This document shows positions 63,472-64,000 of a DNA stretch of 64,000 nucleotides, piece after piece. The first letter of the stretch is position 1. The number at the start of each line of letters is the position of its first letter. The DNA is from Peribacillus sp. FSL P2-0133 (lineage in GTDB: Bacteria > Bacillota > Bacilli > Bacillales > DSM-1321), in contig NZ_CP150254.1 of assembly GCF_037975445.1 (NCBI RefSeq), positions 1,176,001 through 1,240,000 of the forward strand, written 5' to 3'. The position numbers were made by a program, and so were the translations under genes. Below the pieces are notes generated by a model. It searched no databases. It saw nothing but the letters and a program-made list of their open reading frames with translations, and was not told the origin of the DNA.

Positions 63472-64000
63472 CTATTCACCTGCTTTCTGAAGATGTTCGG
63501 ATAAATACTGGCTATATTGAAACGGTGCGCGATGAATATCTTTCATGGTCTCCGGCTGTAGTGCCTGAATGATTTTCCTTCCAGGCTTCGAGTTAATGTC
63601 CATGATCCATAATTGGCCTTTTTTATCGATGCCTAGATCAATCCCCAATTCGAATAATCTTTCAAAGACAGCTTCGGTTTCTACGGGCAGGGTGCGAAGG
63701 ATATGCTGAATCTTTTGTTCGACAGCAATCGAAATCGTTTCCGGGTTTCTTTTGTTGAAAGTCTCTAATGGAATGGCTTCTCCGCCTGTGGCAAGATTTG
63801 AAGTAATTCCGTCTTTTTGTCCTGTACGAATTCCGCGGCCCCGTTCCATCCATTGATTCTTCTCGTTTTTTTGAAGGAAAATCCGTAAATCGAATGGCTC
63901 GTTATTTTGGTTGCAAAGTTCCAAATATGGCTGGCAAAGGTAACGGTATCGATTTAATAAATGCTGCAGCCATTTGTTAAGCTGAGATTTGGAGGAGAAT
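63472..64000 (-). CDS. YheC/YheD-type ATP-grasp protein, member 3 (partial, runs off the window)
   Basis: C-terminal part of a third paralog; the reading frame is open without stop to base 64000, so the gene starts outside. Visible are FDLRIFLQKNEKNQWMERGRG, a Gly-rich GEAIPLET loop, the metal-site segment FELGIDLGIDKKGQLWIMDINSKPGR, and a C-terminal YSQYLSEHLQK. The wording matches the ATP-grasp end of member 2. TTG at 63924 is an internal codon, not the start. Confidence 0.85.
   Translation of the reverse strand, partial: FSSKSQLNKWLQHLLNRYRYLCQPYLELCNQNNEPFDLRIFLQKNEKNQWMERGRGIRTGQKDGITSNLATGGEAIPLETFNKRNPETISIAVEQKIQHILRTLPVETEAVFERLFELGIDLGIDKKGQLWIMDINSKPGRKIIQALQPETMKDIHRAPFQYSQYLSEHLQKAGE

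Overview
The window looks like chromosome of a low-GC, spore-forming Bacillaceae bacterium. I would guess Peribacillus or a close relative; this is inferred from gene content only. Supporting signs are near-consensus GGAGG ribosome binding sites, frequent TTG/GTG starts, S-box (SAM) riboswitches, bmrC/bmrD-type and YheC/YheD/YheE genes, a YppC-type DUF2515 protein, an L31 type B gene with a Zur-box-like site, and dense U-tailed terminators. No phage, plasmid, CRISPR, rRNA or tRNA was seen. Most of the window is ordinary core and accessory chromosome in short transcription units on both strands.

Layout: 1-7.5 kb holds the tRNA hydroxylase trhO, a nitronate monooxygenase, two GNAT acetyltransferases, divergent MocR and MarR regulators, an AI-2E family permease and a tiny CxxCxGxG zinc-finger protein. 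7.6-16 kb holds two paralogous DUF21-CBS-CorC (Mg2+ efflux type) membrane proteins, a short YitT protein, a FixH-like lipoprotein, a DedA protein, an orphan sensor kinase and a CDF metal exporter. 16-21 kb holds a TPP riboswitch with no gene behind it, a universal stress protein, a class A PBP, an HPr-like protein without its phosphorylation sites, and isoaspartyl dipeptidase. 21.9-31.4 kb is an amino-acid/keto-acid block: a complete four-gene 2-oxoacid dehydrogenase complex, an APC permease, a HisC aminotransferase and two Lrp regulators.

31.5-43.4 kb holds a small catalase, a UbiB kinase with a phasin-like partner, an SDR, an AIM24 protein, glpK, a CBS protein, a class B PBP and a DUF2515 protein. 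43.4-48 kb is a heterodimeric multidrug ABC exporter (BmrC/BmrD type) behind a leader peptide and two terminators, followed by rpmE2. 48-59 kb holds two SAM-riboswitch operons for methionine (metI-metC and metN-metP-metQ) around fumC, msmX and a PucR regulator. 59-64 kb holds an MBL hydrolase, yheE and a tandem run of YheC/YheD ATP-grasp proteins that leaves the window.

The most interesting items are regulatory. (1) Both DUF21-CBS genes start with TTG behind a strong Shine-Dalgarno that is separated from the start codon by a hairpin; stem sequences differ between the paralogs but pairing is kept. (2) A well-formed TPP aptamer with its own promoter leads only to a terminator. (3) The bmr leader has a 25-codon peptide, two terminators, several competing pairings and a second 18-codon peptide. 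(4) A dispersed intergenic repeat occurs twice; one copy sits between two copies of a terminator hairpin.
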